Positions 27,201-42,200 of a DNA stretch of 64,000 nucleotides are shown here, piece by piece. The position numbers were made by a program, and so were the translations under genes. Within the stretch, counting starts at the first letter, position 1; each line of letters starts with the position of its first letter. A model generated the notes under the pieces. That model had not been told where the DNA came from. It ran no database searches and saw nothing but the letters and a program-made list of their open reading frames with translations. Source of the DNA: Didymodactylos carnosus. Its lineage: Eukaryota; Rotifera; Eurotatoria; Philodinida; Philodinidae. The stretch lies in the NCBI GenBank assembly GCA_905250885.1, contig CAJNOQ010000070.1, forward strand, positions 1 through 64,000, written 5' to 3'.

Positions 27201-30200
27201 TAAACTACCTTCAGCTTTTTAAAAAGCAAGATGCATCCGAACATACTTTTCTCTCATTGAGGTAAGTGCCCTTAGGACCATCTTGATTTGAAAAACGCGT
27301 TCGGACACGATGTTTTGGAAAAACTAAAGAAAAATACGTCTGAACGTTTGTTTCTATCGAAAATTTTTTCAGTGAGTAAAGAATTGAAACTCATACTAGT
27401 ATACTAGGGTAAAAAAGGAAGTTCGGGATAACAATGAAAAAAATACAAAATTCATGCCGTACTTCCAAGGGACATCATGTATCCACGCAGCAAAGCAACA
27501 TCACTTAAGTCCAGATATAACAAGGATGTACCGAAGACCTGTAAGCTTCAATGCAGTAGTTATTTCAGCTGCAGCTATAATAAAAGTGTCTTCAGGTGTA
27601 AAGGGTTAATATAGCGACATCTAACTTACTTAGAATTATTATCGTATAATTTCTTAAAGAACATCATCTCGTTTATCAATACTTCTCTGTACAAATTTTC
27701 CAATTAGCTAATTAAAAGCAGAACTAGATATACTACTGTGTGAAATGTAAATATCATAAATTAATCATTTGAGAGTATGCTGTGATGTTAATTAGTCCAA
27801 ATATAGTTAGCATTCCAGTATAATAATGAAGATGAAAATACTTTTTTAATCTGATAATGGTATGATGATGTGTAGTTATATTTAATAGTTGACAGGTGTT
27901 AGTCTTTTCTTTTGTTGTTCATTCAATCGTGCTGTGGTAAAGAAAAGAATAGAACAAATTTAAATTGATGCAAAAGCATTTTGTGTTCAGTGGATAAAGA
28001 TTGATCTAGTTATATTTATGTATATGTGGTTAAACTGATATGGATACCAAAAGCTTTATGCATATTTATCACATTGATCCGTATTTATAAAACGGATAAT
28101 AATCTTTACTGAACTCTATCGTACAGAATAAAAGAATAGAACAATAGTGATATTGGTGATATTGCGAAAGAAAAAGATATCCCTTGGTACTTCGTTCGTT
28201 CGTGTCTTTTTATAACAAGATATCCTTTATCTTGTAACTAACTGTTTTCTTCTACACATACTGATCTTCAAAGAGAATTTTTCTCATTTCTGTTCATTTA
28301 ACAAGACAAACTATTACATCCTAAAAACATGTTAGCTCATTCGTATTGATAACACTAATTTACTATTAATACAAATGCAATTCATCATTTTAATTAAAAA
28401 AACAAAATTTTGCTTTTTCACTCCAGAAATATGATTGTTTTTTCATCTAAATAGTTGTCAATTTGTTTTTCGATAAAAACATAGTTTTCTGCAAAAATTA
28501 TTAAAATGTTGCTATCAGTACTTATTATATATATAGATATCTTTTCTAACTCATCTATGGTACGCAAGAATATTTATGAAATATTGTAAACTAAAGCACC
28601 ATGTCTTAAATATAAAAATTAATCATTTTATTTAGAACCTGCTGCATTTTTCCTCAGTAGAGAGCAACATTTGAACGAACGAATAGACTAAGAGAACATA
28701 TTGAAAATTTGACTGCGAGCATAAAAACATGGACCATGTAATAATATTTATCTTTATCACATGTTCTATAGTGATATATTATACTGAACTGTGTAATAGA
28801 CAGACGTAGCAGACTCTCACCTTGTACCGTAATACTATAGATATGAGTATTTTGTGTCAGATTGATAACAATATACGAATAATATGACGATCGTAGTAAT
28901 CAGGATAAAAAAAATTAGAAAATACATTAATTGTGCCTTTTGATGGCATAAGAAAACTCTTTCTGTTAAAAAGCATATCTTATTCAGATAAGGGGAAAAA
29001 GGAAAGAAGTTAATGATCATAATATCGTAGATAATGAACTCACATATATATAAAATGATGATGATGACGAGGTAATTAACATATCATCTCGAAAAGGACC
29101 TGTGGTTCAAATCATTCCTGAAAATCATAATCTTCTTAGATGTGCAAGTATTCATTATTTAATCAAAATATTTTTCGTATAGAAATATTCTATAGTGTTG
29201 TATTAAATCCTTGAATCGCTGTCACATTCGATCTCTTCAATATCATCTGTACAATAGTCAGACATAGATCTTTTGTAAAAAAGAACTATTTGGCAGATTT
29301 TTATTCTTCTCTTGTTGGTTCGTTGGTTCGTTGGTGTATATTGTCTAAAAATGCGATGCTATAACGTTATTTTAGAAATTAAAAGAGGATAGAGTATGTT
29401 GGATGAAACATTTCTCATTTTTTTTATATGGCTCACTGAAATAAAACAAAGTCAAAATATATATTTAACAGAATTTTGTCTTCTATCATTTTTTTTTCTT
29501 CTTTATCTTTTTATCAGTAACATCACGATTTTGTCATTGCTGTTGTTCAAAGCCTACGTTAAAGAAGAAAAAAAATGTGACGATATGTTCGTCTACCATT
29601 TGTTACACAATCAGAACAATGATCATACTACATTTTCATTTTTCTTTTCTGTTGTTGTTGAATACATGGAGTAACCACAATGGATGAAGAAGTAAAAAAA
29701 ACCGCAATATGACCTTTTTTTCCTATTGAAAAATAAAATTTCATGGTTGCTGTTATATGAGATCAATAATTCATAAGACTAATCTTTCAAACAGCTGTTG
29801 ATGCAGACTTTTTAAAAATATATTTTCTCAAGTGTGTTTATCCATTATTTTATTATTATAAGAAATGTAGGATTAAACTCATAGCTCATCACTGAGAAAG
29901 TTCGTGAGAACCTTTTTTTGCTTGTCATCTATTAGCAGAATGATACTCTAGTGGCATTGATATCTATATTTGAGGGTGTGTGTTTATATAATTTTGATCT
30001 CTAGTCTATTTTCGGTCTTTGTGTAACTTACCGATCGAAGTCTTTTATTTTGAAATATTGAAATATACTTACATGTGTAGATTTTGTTAAATTTAAGTGG
30101 ACCATAGATTTTTTTTGTGAGTTTGTATTCTGCTAGAGTAGATGTAAAAATTTCTCAGTCAACAGCGTTTTCTTTCCATAAAGAAGTCCGAAATTAAGAT

Positions 30201-33200
30201 AGATTACTTTTTCTAAGTACAATGAAAAACCATCTCTAGTATTTTTAAACAAAAACAAAAAGTTCATTCAATTCTTTATTTCGTCCAAGAAAACTTTATC
30301 GTAAAAGTCAATCACTACGAAACAGTTTAATGTAGTTTTCTACAAAATCCATCTACATTTTGTAAACAAAATAAGAAAGCGATTTAGACTTATTTGTAAA
30401 TAAATAACATTTATGGTTTTTTTTTTATTAATCAAAATCGTTTAAAAAAATGTATCTGTAAATATTCTAGTGTTTTCAAGTAAACAGTAAACATTTTTAC
30501 GTAGAGTCATCAACACAAAATGAGGACATGCTTGAGAGGCTTTAAACTATTCACATTTGAATGGTTCATTTATCTGATAATGGCACTAGACCATTTATAT
30601 TTTATATAGAAAAAATATGTTTCAATTTTATTGTTCAGCTATAAAACTATATGTATTATAGATGTACCAAGTGCAAATTCTCTCATCTGTATCAATTAAG
30701 AACATACGATGTTATAATAATACTATTTAGTAACTTATCTTCTTAGAAAAGTGTATATATTGCATAATTGATGAATTACTTCTTGATATAAGCTTTATTT
30801 TTTCAGCATACAAGAGGAAAAATATTCCATTAGAGTATTCTAAACTAAAACTGTCGAAAAAACAGAAAATCAATTTTGTACGAATAGACATTCGAATATA
30901 TAAACTTAGCGTTGCAGTAAACTGCAAAACTAAGTCCACTGTTTTGTATCTATATTCTGTATAACGATTGAAGTTGTGCAATCAACTCGATGTTATCAGT
31001 AGTCATTTTTGTTTTTTTGATATGTTATTTTTGTTCTGTTTTTGATAAAAGAATTATTTCTTTATGTTTTTTTCGAAAGACAATATTTATTATTATTTAT
31101 TGACTATCTTGTATTTAACACTATTTATAATACATATTTTTCTCTAAGAGTTACTTAGCGATGAATGTCAATGAACGAGTTTTCTCTTTCGAAATGACAA
31201 AACTAAAAATTAACAGTACAACGAAGAACTAAAACGAGTAAAAAGAGAAGAGAATGTTAATTTTTTCTTTAATAGAAATATATATTTGCATCTTATTACA
31301 TAAATATAGCCGAAAAATATTATACATTATGTAAAATCTTTTTCAAAATATTATTATTCAGCTTTATGACTTACTGAGAAAAAACGAAGGTTTATTTTTT
31401 TACTGATTAGGGAATTTGAAATTATACTCCAATGAGCATGTTGCTCATCATTATTGTGCACGAAAAACGTGAAATAAACGAAAATTTAGTTTTATTTTTA
31501 AAAAAAGCAAATTTTCGTAACAAAATAAACTCATCGTTGATCAAAATCACTAATAAATTTAGGTATATGAATATTTATAAAAACAAATTTGCAAAGTCTA
31601 CAAAATAATTGTATAAATACATTCTGTTGTATTTTAACTGTACGTCGCTGTTATTAGAATAAAAAAACAATATAAATGTTTTCGTCGGAAGAAAATTGTT
31701 GAGGTTTTTAATGTAATGTTTTATTGTGTTGTATAGAGAAACGGTATAAAGTATCTGAATGTATATACAGAAAGTGTAGAAAATTTTAATTCCAATATAC
31801 CGCTGACAAATCTTTTACCAAAAGGTTTTCATGTTGAGAAAAAAAATGAGTTAAAAATTTTATGCATTATTTTTGTTAATAAAAATTTAAATATGATCAA
31901 GAGCAACTAAAACTTTTTACCTGGAAAGTGTATAACGATTAGAACTAATACATGTGGCACAATAGTATAGGTGAACAAAATAAATAAAGTATTTTAGAGA
32001 AATGTGTAACCACAGAACATATTGTCATCTTGTCAGGCACATTACTTTGCGGTTGTATGTGTGACTAAACACGTTGTATTTTCTTTTCGTTCTTTCTTAC
32101 GTTTTACTTCTCGTTTGTTTTTCTTTTTGTCCATTTTCTCGCTGTTTTACTCTAATTTTGTCTTTCTTCTTATTTTACTTCAAAGGTAAAATTGAAAAGT
32201 ATACAATCTCACGACGAAAGACTAAATAATCTACGATATATGGCCGAACATTTACAACAACTGAACGCTGGAGATACAACTTCAATACAACGAGCAAACG
32301 AATTAATAAGAGCATGGGACGATACACATTCAAAAATACGTAAGTAAACAGACTGTCGTTGATCCGTTTTTCTTTTCTTTTGAAAGGAAGTGTAAAAATA
32401 TTTAAGAAATAGACATGAATTCGAGCAACATGTTAATTTATGACTACTATAGTGATATTTGTGCAAAACAGTACTGCAGTAATCCATACTGTTTATGCTA
32501 AAGTAAAACTATGCGCTAGATCATGATCAACTTTGAACTAATATGAGTGAATAATTGATGTAGTCTAAAAATACATGATATTTTTGAATAATTGCATTTA
32601 TACCTGAAGAAAATAGGAGAATATTGTTAATATAGCGTATAATTAATTCATCTTCATTAGCTTAAAAATGAAAATACTTATATAATATGTGGTTTGAGTT
32701 TTGATTTGCATTTAATCCTTTTAATTTTTTATTATTTAATTTGGTTTCGGTTTTTTTTATATGAAAAGCGGCATGTCTATTCACGCTTCATTTTTGATTT
32801 GTACGTGGTGCAATGTGTGATAAGAGCAGCCATATAAAATGTAAATGGTTGTTTGATCAGCTTCATTTCGCAATATCAATGTGTGCAATTTATCGACAAA
32901 TTTTTTCGGTTTGTTTAACGAGTGTTTTTACGTTAAATGTCTCAAGTTTTGTTTATTTTGACTAGAATAGTTAGCCAACAACGATTTTTTCTAAGGGTTT
33001 AGCAACGAATGATTCTTAAATAATTTTTTGCTCATCTAACAATTCAATCTAAAAATTCTGATTAATTCTATTCATTCAATAATGAAAATAGTGCTGTTGT
33101 CTTTTATTCGTTTATGAAGGTTTTCATCATTTATCAATGCACTAAGTTATTGTAGAAGTAACTTTAAAATTGCAATTTTAATAAGACTAAAAAAGTTTTT

Positions 33201-36200
33201 GACAAGTTTATAAAAGACTAAATTTACTGTTGTACTCAAACAGAAAAAGATTTAATAGTGAATTATTAATATTTGGAAGATGTTTTGCCTTACATAACTA
33301 ACATATAATTTCCATAATAAATAAATAAAAGTATGCGATGCATTAGTACCGTAATATTCCAGTTTTCTTTCTTTTTTCTCCTATATCTATCTTCCACCGT
33401 TCACTAAAGATGATGAAGGAACCGTGTCAAAGAATTAGATGACCATTTTATAGTCAGGTTATCACACAAAAAAAACAAAATATACACACGCAATGATATG
33501 TTCACAAATCATTACATTTGTGAACTAATAGAATAAAAGTAGAAAAGGAACACTATCAACGTGAACTTTTTTATGTATTAGTTCATTTGGTCTTGTTTTG
33601 TGTATGATGAACGAGAAAAAGAGCATCTCTATATACTCTCGTCAACCTCATGATCGGAATTATCAAAAAAAAAAGGAAGGAGAGAAGTATTATTCTACAG
33701 GACAAACGCACATACTATGACTAGTCTTTAATTATTTGATGTCTTTTTCTCTATCGTTCTTTGATTTTCATCACAAATAAAAATCTTTTTTTCTATCACC
33801 ACTAACATCATCTCATCTGTTGCACTCTATGTCAAACGCATTTTTTCCGTCGTAGTAGCCATGTATGGTAAGAAAACAAAAAGTTTATTTTACCCAAAGA
33901 AATATAAGACAAGGAAACTAACGAGAACTAGAAAAATAGGGTTAACAAATGTATTATTTGATTGATGATGGATATAGGTTATATTTCATATTGGGCGAAC
34001 ATTTCTCCTTATTTTACTCAAAAAGTTGCACGAAAGATAATTCTTTTTGTCACTAACACGTGTGTACAAAAAAAATAGATAATCGTGTAGGTGTTATCAT
34101 TCTTGTCGTTGTTATATGATTATTAGGAGAAAAATCGTTGACATAATCGAATATAGAGGTTTAGAGAAAGGAAAAGAAGAGAAAAAACTGTTGATGCATT
34201 TGTACATATCTTTATTATAACTTTAATTTGTCTGAATAGTTTAATTTAACAGTTTTCGTTTTTTCTGGTAATAGTCCTCTGGTAAAGATATACTAATTAC
34301 ATAATTTATGATAGTATAACCCGCTCTATAACTACTTTAAAGAATATTTTGTGTCCTCTCTTGCACTATATCATTCCGAGCTAAACTAGTCTTAGGTTTA
34401 AAATATAAAACTTTTAAATTTAAAGTTCATTACCCTTTTTTCCATGAAAGCCTATCGTTTCTCTTTCTTTATTTTCTTTTTCGATTTATCCTTAAAAAGG
34501 CGAACGAAATATCCATATTGAACGTACTTATGATCAACGAGATATGGATCGTCCAAAACCTCGAGATGATAATTCAGCTGCAATTAATATAAACATTCAA
34601 CCACAACAATCTACTATGACAACACAAACGACTAAACTTTCGCCAACCGGATTTACTGGTACGGGTGTTAATACATCGTTTTCTAGTACGAGTTCGTCTA
34701 CAACTCATCATCAACATTATCCATCATCAACATATGATGTACATCACAGACGAGAAGTGGATAATTCTTTAATAACGAGTCCAAATAGAACTGATAATCA
34801 TTCACAACAATCAACACTTGGTCAATCAATCGGTGAAAATGGAAGTGTATTCACATTAACAAATATTTATACATTTGCCGATAATTCAAATAATTCATCT
34901 AGTTTAAATGATATTAATAATCGTGGTGGCGATGGTCTTTATTCACGAACGTTTGATCAAACACATAGAAATATGGGTCCAAATTCGGATAAATATACAA
35001 TCAAATCGATTGTCGAAGTGTTCGATAAACCCGAACAAGAAACAGAAATTGATAAACTCATTAGAGAAACCCATACATCTTCTGAACATCGTTTAACACG
35101 TAAAACTCGTACAAGTGGAAGTGATACAACTGATTTTGGAGGATCATCTCGCTATTATCATGGTCAATCAACCTCAATAACTCCTACATCACAATCCAAA
35201 TATTCAGGTATATTAATTCTGTTCATTTTTAATCTTTTCTAGTAGTATAACATCTATGATTGATTTTAAAAAAAAAATTCTAGTTAAAGAAGCTGCTGTT
35301 AATATAATTTAACTATCTGCATGTTTAACAGTATTTTAATCAATATTTAGCTTGCTTTTGTTCATTTTTTTTATTTGAATGCACTACCTGCTTATGTGTG
35401 CGTGTATATGTGTGGCTTATTCAAATATTTATTGAACTTTGATCTTACATAATTGGTATAGTTTAATCTATACGTATTTATTCAAAAACATGCATGTTGT
35501 GATTAAAACACTTCAAGCAAAACATTATTATTCAGAAAACTAAAACCGTTTTTGATTAATAAGAGTAAAATGATACATTTCTCTTCTAAATATGGTTGAA
35601 ATAAATCTATGTGTATTAGCTTGAATACTAACCTTAATCCTACACATTGGTAATATTAAATATAATTTCTGATCTAAGATAAACGAGTTAAAATTGCTCT
35701 AGAGAAAATGGAGAAACTCTTTCAGACAATTATGGAAAAAAGGTTATAATAACACTGCTTTATATTTATTGACAACCTTTTTATAAGATCATTGGCACGT
35801 CATTTCTAAATAACATGCTTTATCAAAACAAACAAATATTTTTTTACCTTATATACCGATTTATTTATTATTAATTGTAATATGTTTTCGTTTCACAATA
35901 TCACGACATATATTTGATGATTTATAAAAAAAATTCTATTGAAAAATTCTATAAATAAATAGAATATAAAAAGAAAACGTCGGACATTTAACATTTGAGA
36001 AAACTTTAGATAAAGATTAGAATATACATAGGATAAAAATTAAGAAGATATGATCTTTCTTTTATTAAAAAAAAAAGAATTTTTATTTGTTTACTCTACT
36101 GAAAACCTAAACAATCAATAGATAAATTTAATTTCAAATTATTTTGTTCTGCTAGTAAAACTATGCTACATGTGTTGTATCGTTTGCATTACACGAAAGA

Positions 36201-39200
36201 CGACATGTTTAACCCTTTACCTACCAAGAGGATCATTCATGACCCATTCTAGAATTTTAACTAAAAGGTAATGAAGCACCAAAAAAGTGATGAAAAACAA
36301 AATCTTCTTTTCTCAATCAATAACTTATGAATTTATTTTGCTCTCAAAAGCAATTCATGTTGTATCACATGCTTCATTATCTTTTTATAACAATTCTATG
36401 AATTGATGATGGGTGATCTCTTGGTAGGTAAAGGTTTAACTGAGTAGTATTAAAGTTTTCTCGTCGAGTAATAAGTCATTTTTAGCTTTCATGTAGACAA
36501 ACATTTTTCTTATTTTACTAGACGTTTAAAAAATATCATTGTTTATTAAAAACTAATACGCATGCATCTTTCTTTAAATTATGATCGAGAGATTCAATTG
36601 ATCGAATTCACACAGAGAAAATTGTTAAAATATGAAGTAACAGAATTGTAAAATATTATACTATATTTCTTATTTTAATAATGTTTAAAACTATTGTTTG
36701 TAAAACTACAAAGTAAAGGTTAGTCATCATATCTAGTTGCATAAAAATATAGGATATAAATCTATTTCACATGTTCTTCTCTATTTTAAATATTATCTAA
36801 AAATTTTCCTATTTTATTTATATTTGTTTTTTTCTTATCTACTTTAGAAAATCGTCTTGTAGATCTTAGTGAGACACAATTACCGCATTCATTTATTGAA
36901 CAACAAAAAAAAATTCGTGAGTGGCTTGAACATGTTGAACAACCATTACTTACAGATAAAATTCAAAAATGTGATATTCAATCAATTGAACAGAAAAAAA
37001 AAATTTATAAAGTAATTACCTTTTATTTCATCATAATTAACATAAATTCATACGATATTAAAATGAAAAAAAACAAACAAAAAAAAAAAAAATGTTTTTT
37101 TTTTTCTCTACATTTTAGGATTTACTTGATCAAACATTTGAACAAGAAAGAACAATGGAATATTTAAACAGTGTTGCTAATGAATATTTTGGAAAATTAA
37201 CACATGATATTAGTCGAGGATTACAGATAGAATTAGAAAATTTTCAAGATAGACTCTATGATGTTAAAATGTTTCTTAGTGAAAGATTGACAAAATATAA
37301 TAGATTACATAAAACGTTAAGCGATTTTGAGGTAAGATGTATGTATGTGTATGTGCAACAGTGAGAGAGAGAGAGAGAAGAAACATCTCATAAAACAAAT
37401 TACATTTTGGTTTTATTGACCTCAGAGAACAAAAAGAAACACAAACATAACAGAAATCGAGTTTTGAAAAAGTGCACTGTAGAAAGTAATTGACACTTGT
37501 TGTTGAGAAATAAAAATACACACACACTCTCGAACAATAATATCAAAGAATAGAAAAGAGTGACAATAAAAAATAAAACTTATAAAAAAAAAAAAAAAGA
37601 AGAATTGTACATTCATTCTGCGGTAAATAGTGATGTACTCTTGTCACAGAAGAGAGGTAGTTTTTCTGTTAATAAAATTCTAACTCATATTCATTCATCG
37701 AAAACTGAAGTTTGCATATCATTACTTTTTTTTTGTCTTCTTTAGCGTGGAGTTGAAGATGTTAAAAATTGGATTCGTACTGCTCAACCGCGTTTGGCAA
37801 TGGAAGATGCGACGACAATGGGTGATTCTCGTCTTTTAGAAAATCAACTTAATCGAAGTCAGGTATGAAATAATTCCATTTTCGAATTGTAGAAATTCAA
37901 TAGCAAGAAATATTTTTATTTTATTATTTTTTTTTTGTATGTGTTTTCAATTAGATTTTACAACATGAAATACGTGAAATGCAAACAACGCTTAATAAAT
38001 TGAATAAAGATGTTGTTGAATTAACTCAAGATGCTGATGAAAGTTTTGCTCGACGTTTACGTGATGAAATGAAAGATTTAAATGTTAGTTGGAGTCATAT
38101 TATAAGTTCAACAAAAATACAATCACAAAATATTCAAGTATTTATATATTTTTTGTGAATTTTATTATCTATTGATAATTGTTATATTTATTTATTTTAT
38201 ATTTTTTTTTTTAAAATTTTTTTATTTGAATAGGATGCATTAAAACGAAATAAAGAAATTCATGAATCAATACAAGAAATGGAAGATTGGATTATTGATA
38301 AAGATCGTGAAGCACCAGCTGATGATGGTCCAATATTTTATCAAGATCAAATACGTGAAAGAGTTGAACAATATCAAGTATGTATAGAATAATTAAATTC
38401 TAATTTGATTCTATTTTGTTTTTATTTTGTTTGATTATTTCTATTTTTTTTTAGAAAATACAAACAGAATTAAGTTTTAGAGAAAATGAAGTAAGACGAT
38501 TAATTGAACAAGGACGTATATCATCAAGTACAATGACAAGTGGAATACCAGATTTAGCACAAAGTTTAGAAAATCTTGTATCAGATTGGACAAATTTACA
38601 GAAAAAAGTTGATTCAAAAGTTCAATATTATTCAGAAATCTATACATTACATGAAGAACTGAAGAGTATATCTTTTAAAAAAAATTATATTTTAAAATAA
38701 TACATCTATGATGTTATTTTAGGCTTATTAAATCAAGAGACAACGTGGCTTGATACTCTACAAGATAAAATTTTAACATCTGTAAATGGTGGAGCTGATG
38801 CTGAAGAAATATCAGAAGAATTAGATGTAAGAATAAATTTATTATTTATTATTCTTTCAATATATTTTCTTTTGTTTTCTTTTCTTTTAGACATTAGAAC
38901 GTTTTGTTAAAATTCATAAGAAAACAAATTATGAGAAAATACTTGAAATTTATGATCGTTTACAAGCAACAAAAGTATCAATACCAGCAACAGGTAGTCA
39001 ATTAAATCAATTTAAAATACGTTGGGCACAATTACATGAAGATGTAAGATAATTTAGTATTTTTAATAGAAAATATTAAAATTAAATATTCATGTTCTTT
39101 TCTTTTTTCTAGGCCTACAAAAAAATTCATAGTTTAAATCAAGCAATAACGGATTATCAACATATGGGACATCAAATAACAGCAATGCGTGAATGGTTAC

Positions 39201-42200
39201 GACATACAGATGGAACAATAAATTCAAGATTAAAAGATGATGTATTTGCTGATGATGTTCCAGGCGAGGCTGAGGTTAGTCATCATATCGATAATAAATA
39301 AAATACATATATTTGGTCATTGTTTCTTTTTTTATCTTAGAAATTGATTCAAGAATTTAATCAATACGAAGCATTATTAAGAAGCATTGAAGACAAAGTT
39401 CATGCATTAAGAAGTTCAGGAAAAGGCGAAGCTGCTAGACGTCTTGATCAACAATTAGAATTTTTAAGGGTACATATTTATCATTTTTTTCGAATATATC
39501 ACTAAAAAGTTCAAAATATTATTTATTTCTGGTTATTTTTCACTTATAGAGTCAATTTCTTAATCTTCAAACAAAATTTCGTCATTTTCAAAAACCATCG
39601 GATTTTGAACCAAAATATGCTAATATGAGACAAATATTACAAGATGTTGAGCAAAATATGCATGTACTTGATATAAGAACAGATGATCCAGATGTTATTC
39701 ATAGTCAACTTGAACATTGTATTGTAAGTTAGTTAAAAATGAATTATCTTTTTTTATATAAATAAAACAATTTTTATTTTATATATTTATTCTATTTTAG
39801 AAATTATATAAAACATTATCGGATATTAAATCAGAAGTTGAATATGTTATTCGAACAGGACGAAGTATTGTTGAAAAACGTCAAATTGATGAGCCAAATG
39901 AATTGACAAGACAAATTGATCGTCTAAAACAAAGTTATAATGATTTAGGTGCTAGAGTATGTATATTAATATATTTTATTTTTATATAATAAATTTAATT
40001 TTTAAAAATTAAAATTTATATAGGTTTCAACATCAAAAGTTCAATTAGACAATGTTGAAAGACATATACGTAAATTTCGTAAAGAATATGCTCATATTAA
40101 TGATTGGTTAATAAAAGCTGATAATGAAATTAAAAAAATTGAAAATAAACAAGTATCAAAAAATACAAAAGAAGAAATTGATTGGATTCGAGTATGTTCG
40201 TTTGTTCATTAAACATATAAATTATTATTCTTTTTTTCTTATTTTCATTTTTTAAAGGCAACAAGAAATGATATTAAAAAACTTGAAACCACTTTTGAAA
40301 CATTAAAATCATTAGAACGTACAATTATCAAAGACGCTAATCGTCAACTTCCAATATTAAATGAAAAAGTAATGGATTTAAAACGACAAGTTGATTTATT
40401 GGATAGACGTTTGAAAGACAGATACGATGTTGTTGAGGTGAGTGTGTAGTTTTTCTTTATTTTCATTAAAAAAAAGTCTATTATAATAGAAGAAAAAAAA
40501 AAAAAATTGTACATTTATTTTCTAAACGTCGAATTTTCTTGTGTGTAAACACAGTGTACATGAGAATTATTAACGACGTCTAGATCTATTAAGATAAAAT
40601 ATAGATAATAACTAAAATACTAGGACATTCTAAAATATATATAAAATCATAATTGAAAATAAGAAAATCTATTCTGAGAGAGACGCATGTATATCAATGT
40701 TTGCCGTTTTTGTTAAGTTAAAGAGTATATCTCTTTTTTGTAAATCAGCACCAACACATATTATTTATAATATATACAGCTTATTATATGTGTGTATGTG
40801 GTTTTTATTTTCTAACTAGATAGATAGATCATCTGTTATTATACTATATGTTCACACACGTTAGTAATAGATTGTATTAAGTGAATATCTAATAAGAGAA
40901 AATTTATTATTTCTGATTATTTACTATGGCGATGAAACCTCTAAAAACCACAATCAATCGTTGTTATTTTTTCTTATCATTGAAATATATTCCTTGTAGT
41001 ACTAGATATTATGGTCGATCAAAAAATATTTTATGAGGATGTTGGTTTCTTTGGTGTTTTTCTAATATAAAGAATTATGTAAATGTTTTATTTATTTTTT
41101 CTCTATTGGTTGAAAACAAGTGTACATTGTTATTAGACTATTACTATGACTAAATTATCGATGAATATAATGTATTTAGTTTGACATCTTTCATCCTATC
41201 TCACGAGCATATCGTTAGAATAGAGAATAAATAAATGGAAATGAATCGTTAAACTATAATACAAATAGATAAGTCCAATTGATCGTTCAATTAAGATCAG
41301 TTTTGTGTATATATGGAAATATAAAATGTATGTTGTCGATGCATTTATCACACCATTTACTATTAGAAAAAATTGAACATCACCTCAAGAGTGTGATATA
41401 ACCAGAAAAATATTAATATTGAAAAAAGTTAATACTCAAGATCTAAATGGATGGATCTCCATAATTGACTTTTAGCTCATTGTAAATATATTTAACCAAG
41501 AAAATTGAAAATTTGCAAAACTTATAAAGTATTCAGAACTGTTCATTCATTTTTGTACACTATGTGCTTATAGTTGCAAGAAATGTCTGAAGTTGTAGAA
41601 AACAACAACAACACGTACACCAATATTGGGATGAGTTATCCTTTTTTCTCTCTTCTATACAAAATTCAGTATCTACACGTAATAATCTAACTAATATCTA
41701 TGTATCTTCTTCTACTATATATATATATATATATATTTTCTGTGTACCTCCAAAATAACAAAAAAGAAAATCGATACCACGCATAAGTTTAAGAACGTTA
41801 AATGCAATAGCCATTGATAATCAGTCATTATGATTTTTTTTTTTGAAACACATCGGCACATACATAGTTGAGATAGAGAAAGAAAAAGTTGGTCTTGTAT
41901 CACGCAACAAAAATTGTACATTTATCCCGCAAAGAAGAAAAAATAAGTTTATCAGATATTATTAATGTGAGATGTGTCACTCAATGCATCTTCGTTTCTA
42001 TTATCTAAACAGAGTTAACGTATTTCCTGTTCGTTTCTTCATCTACAATTATTTTTATCTCTCTCTTTCTCTCTTCCTCCCTCTCTCTCTCTCTTCTTTT
42101 AATATCCATTAATGCCATAACAGTTCTTGAAGAAAAAACCACACGCCGTTATAGAATATTTATGATCTAATTTTTTTGTTTGTTAGTGTTATTATAAACT

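Noticed and set aside
29100-29125. tRNA-like B box (ggttcaaatc)
   Set aside because: No matching A box or cloverleaf pairing in the surrounding 80 bases.
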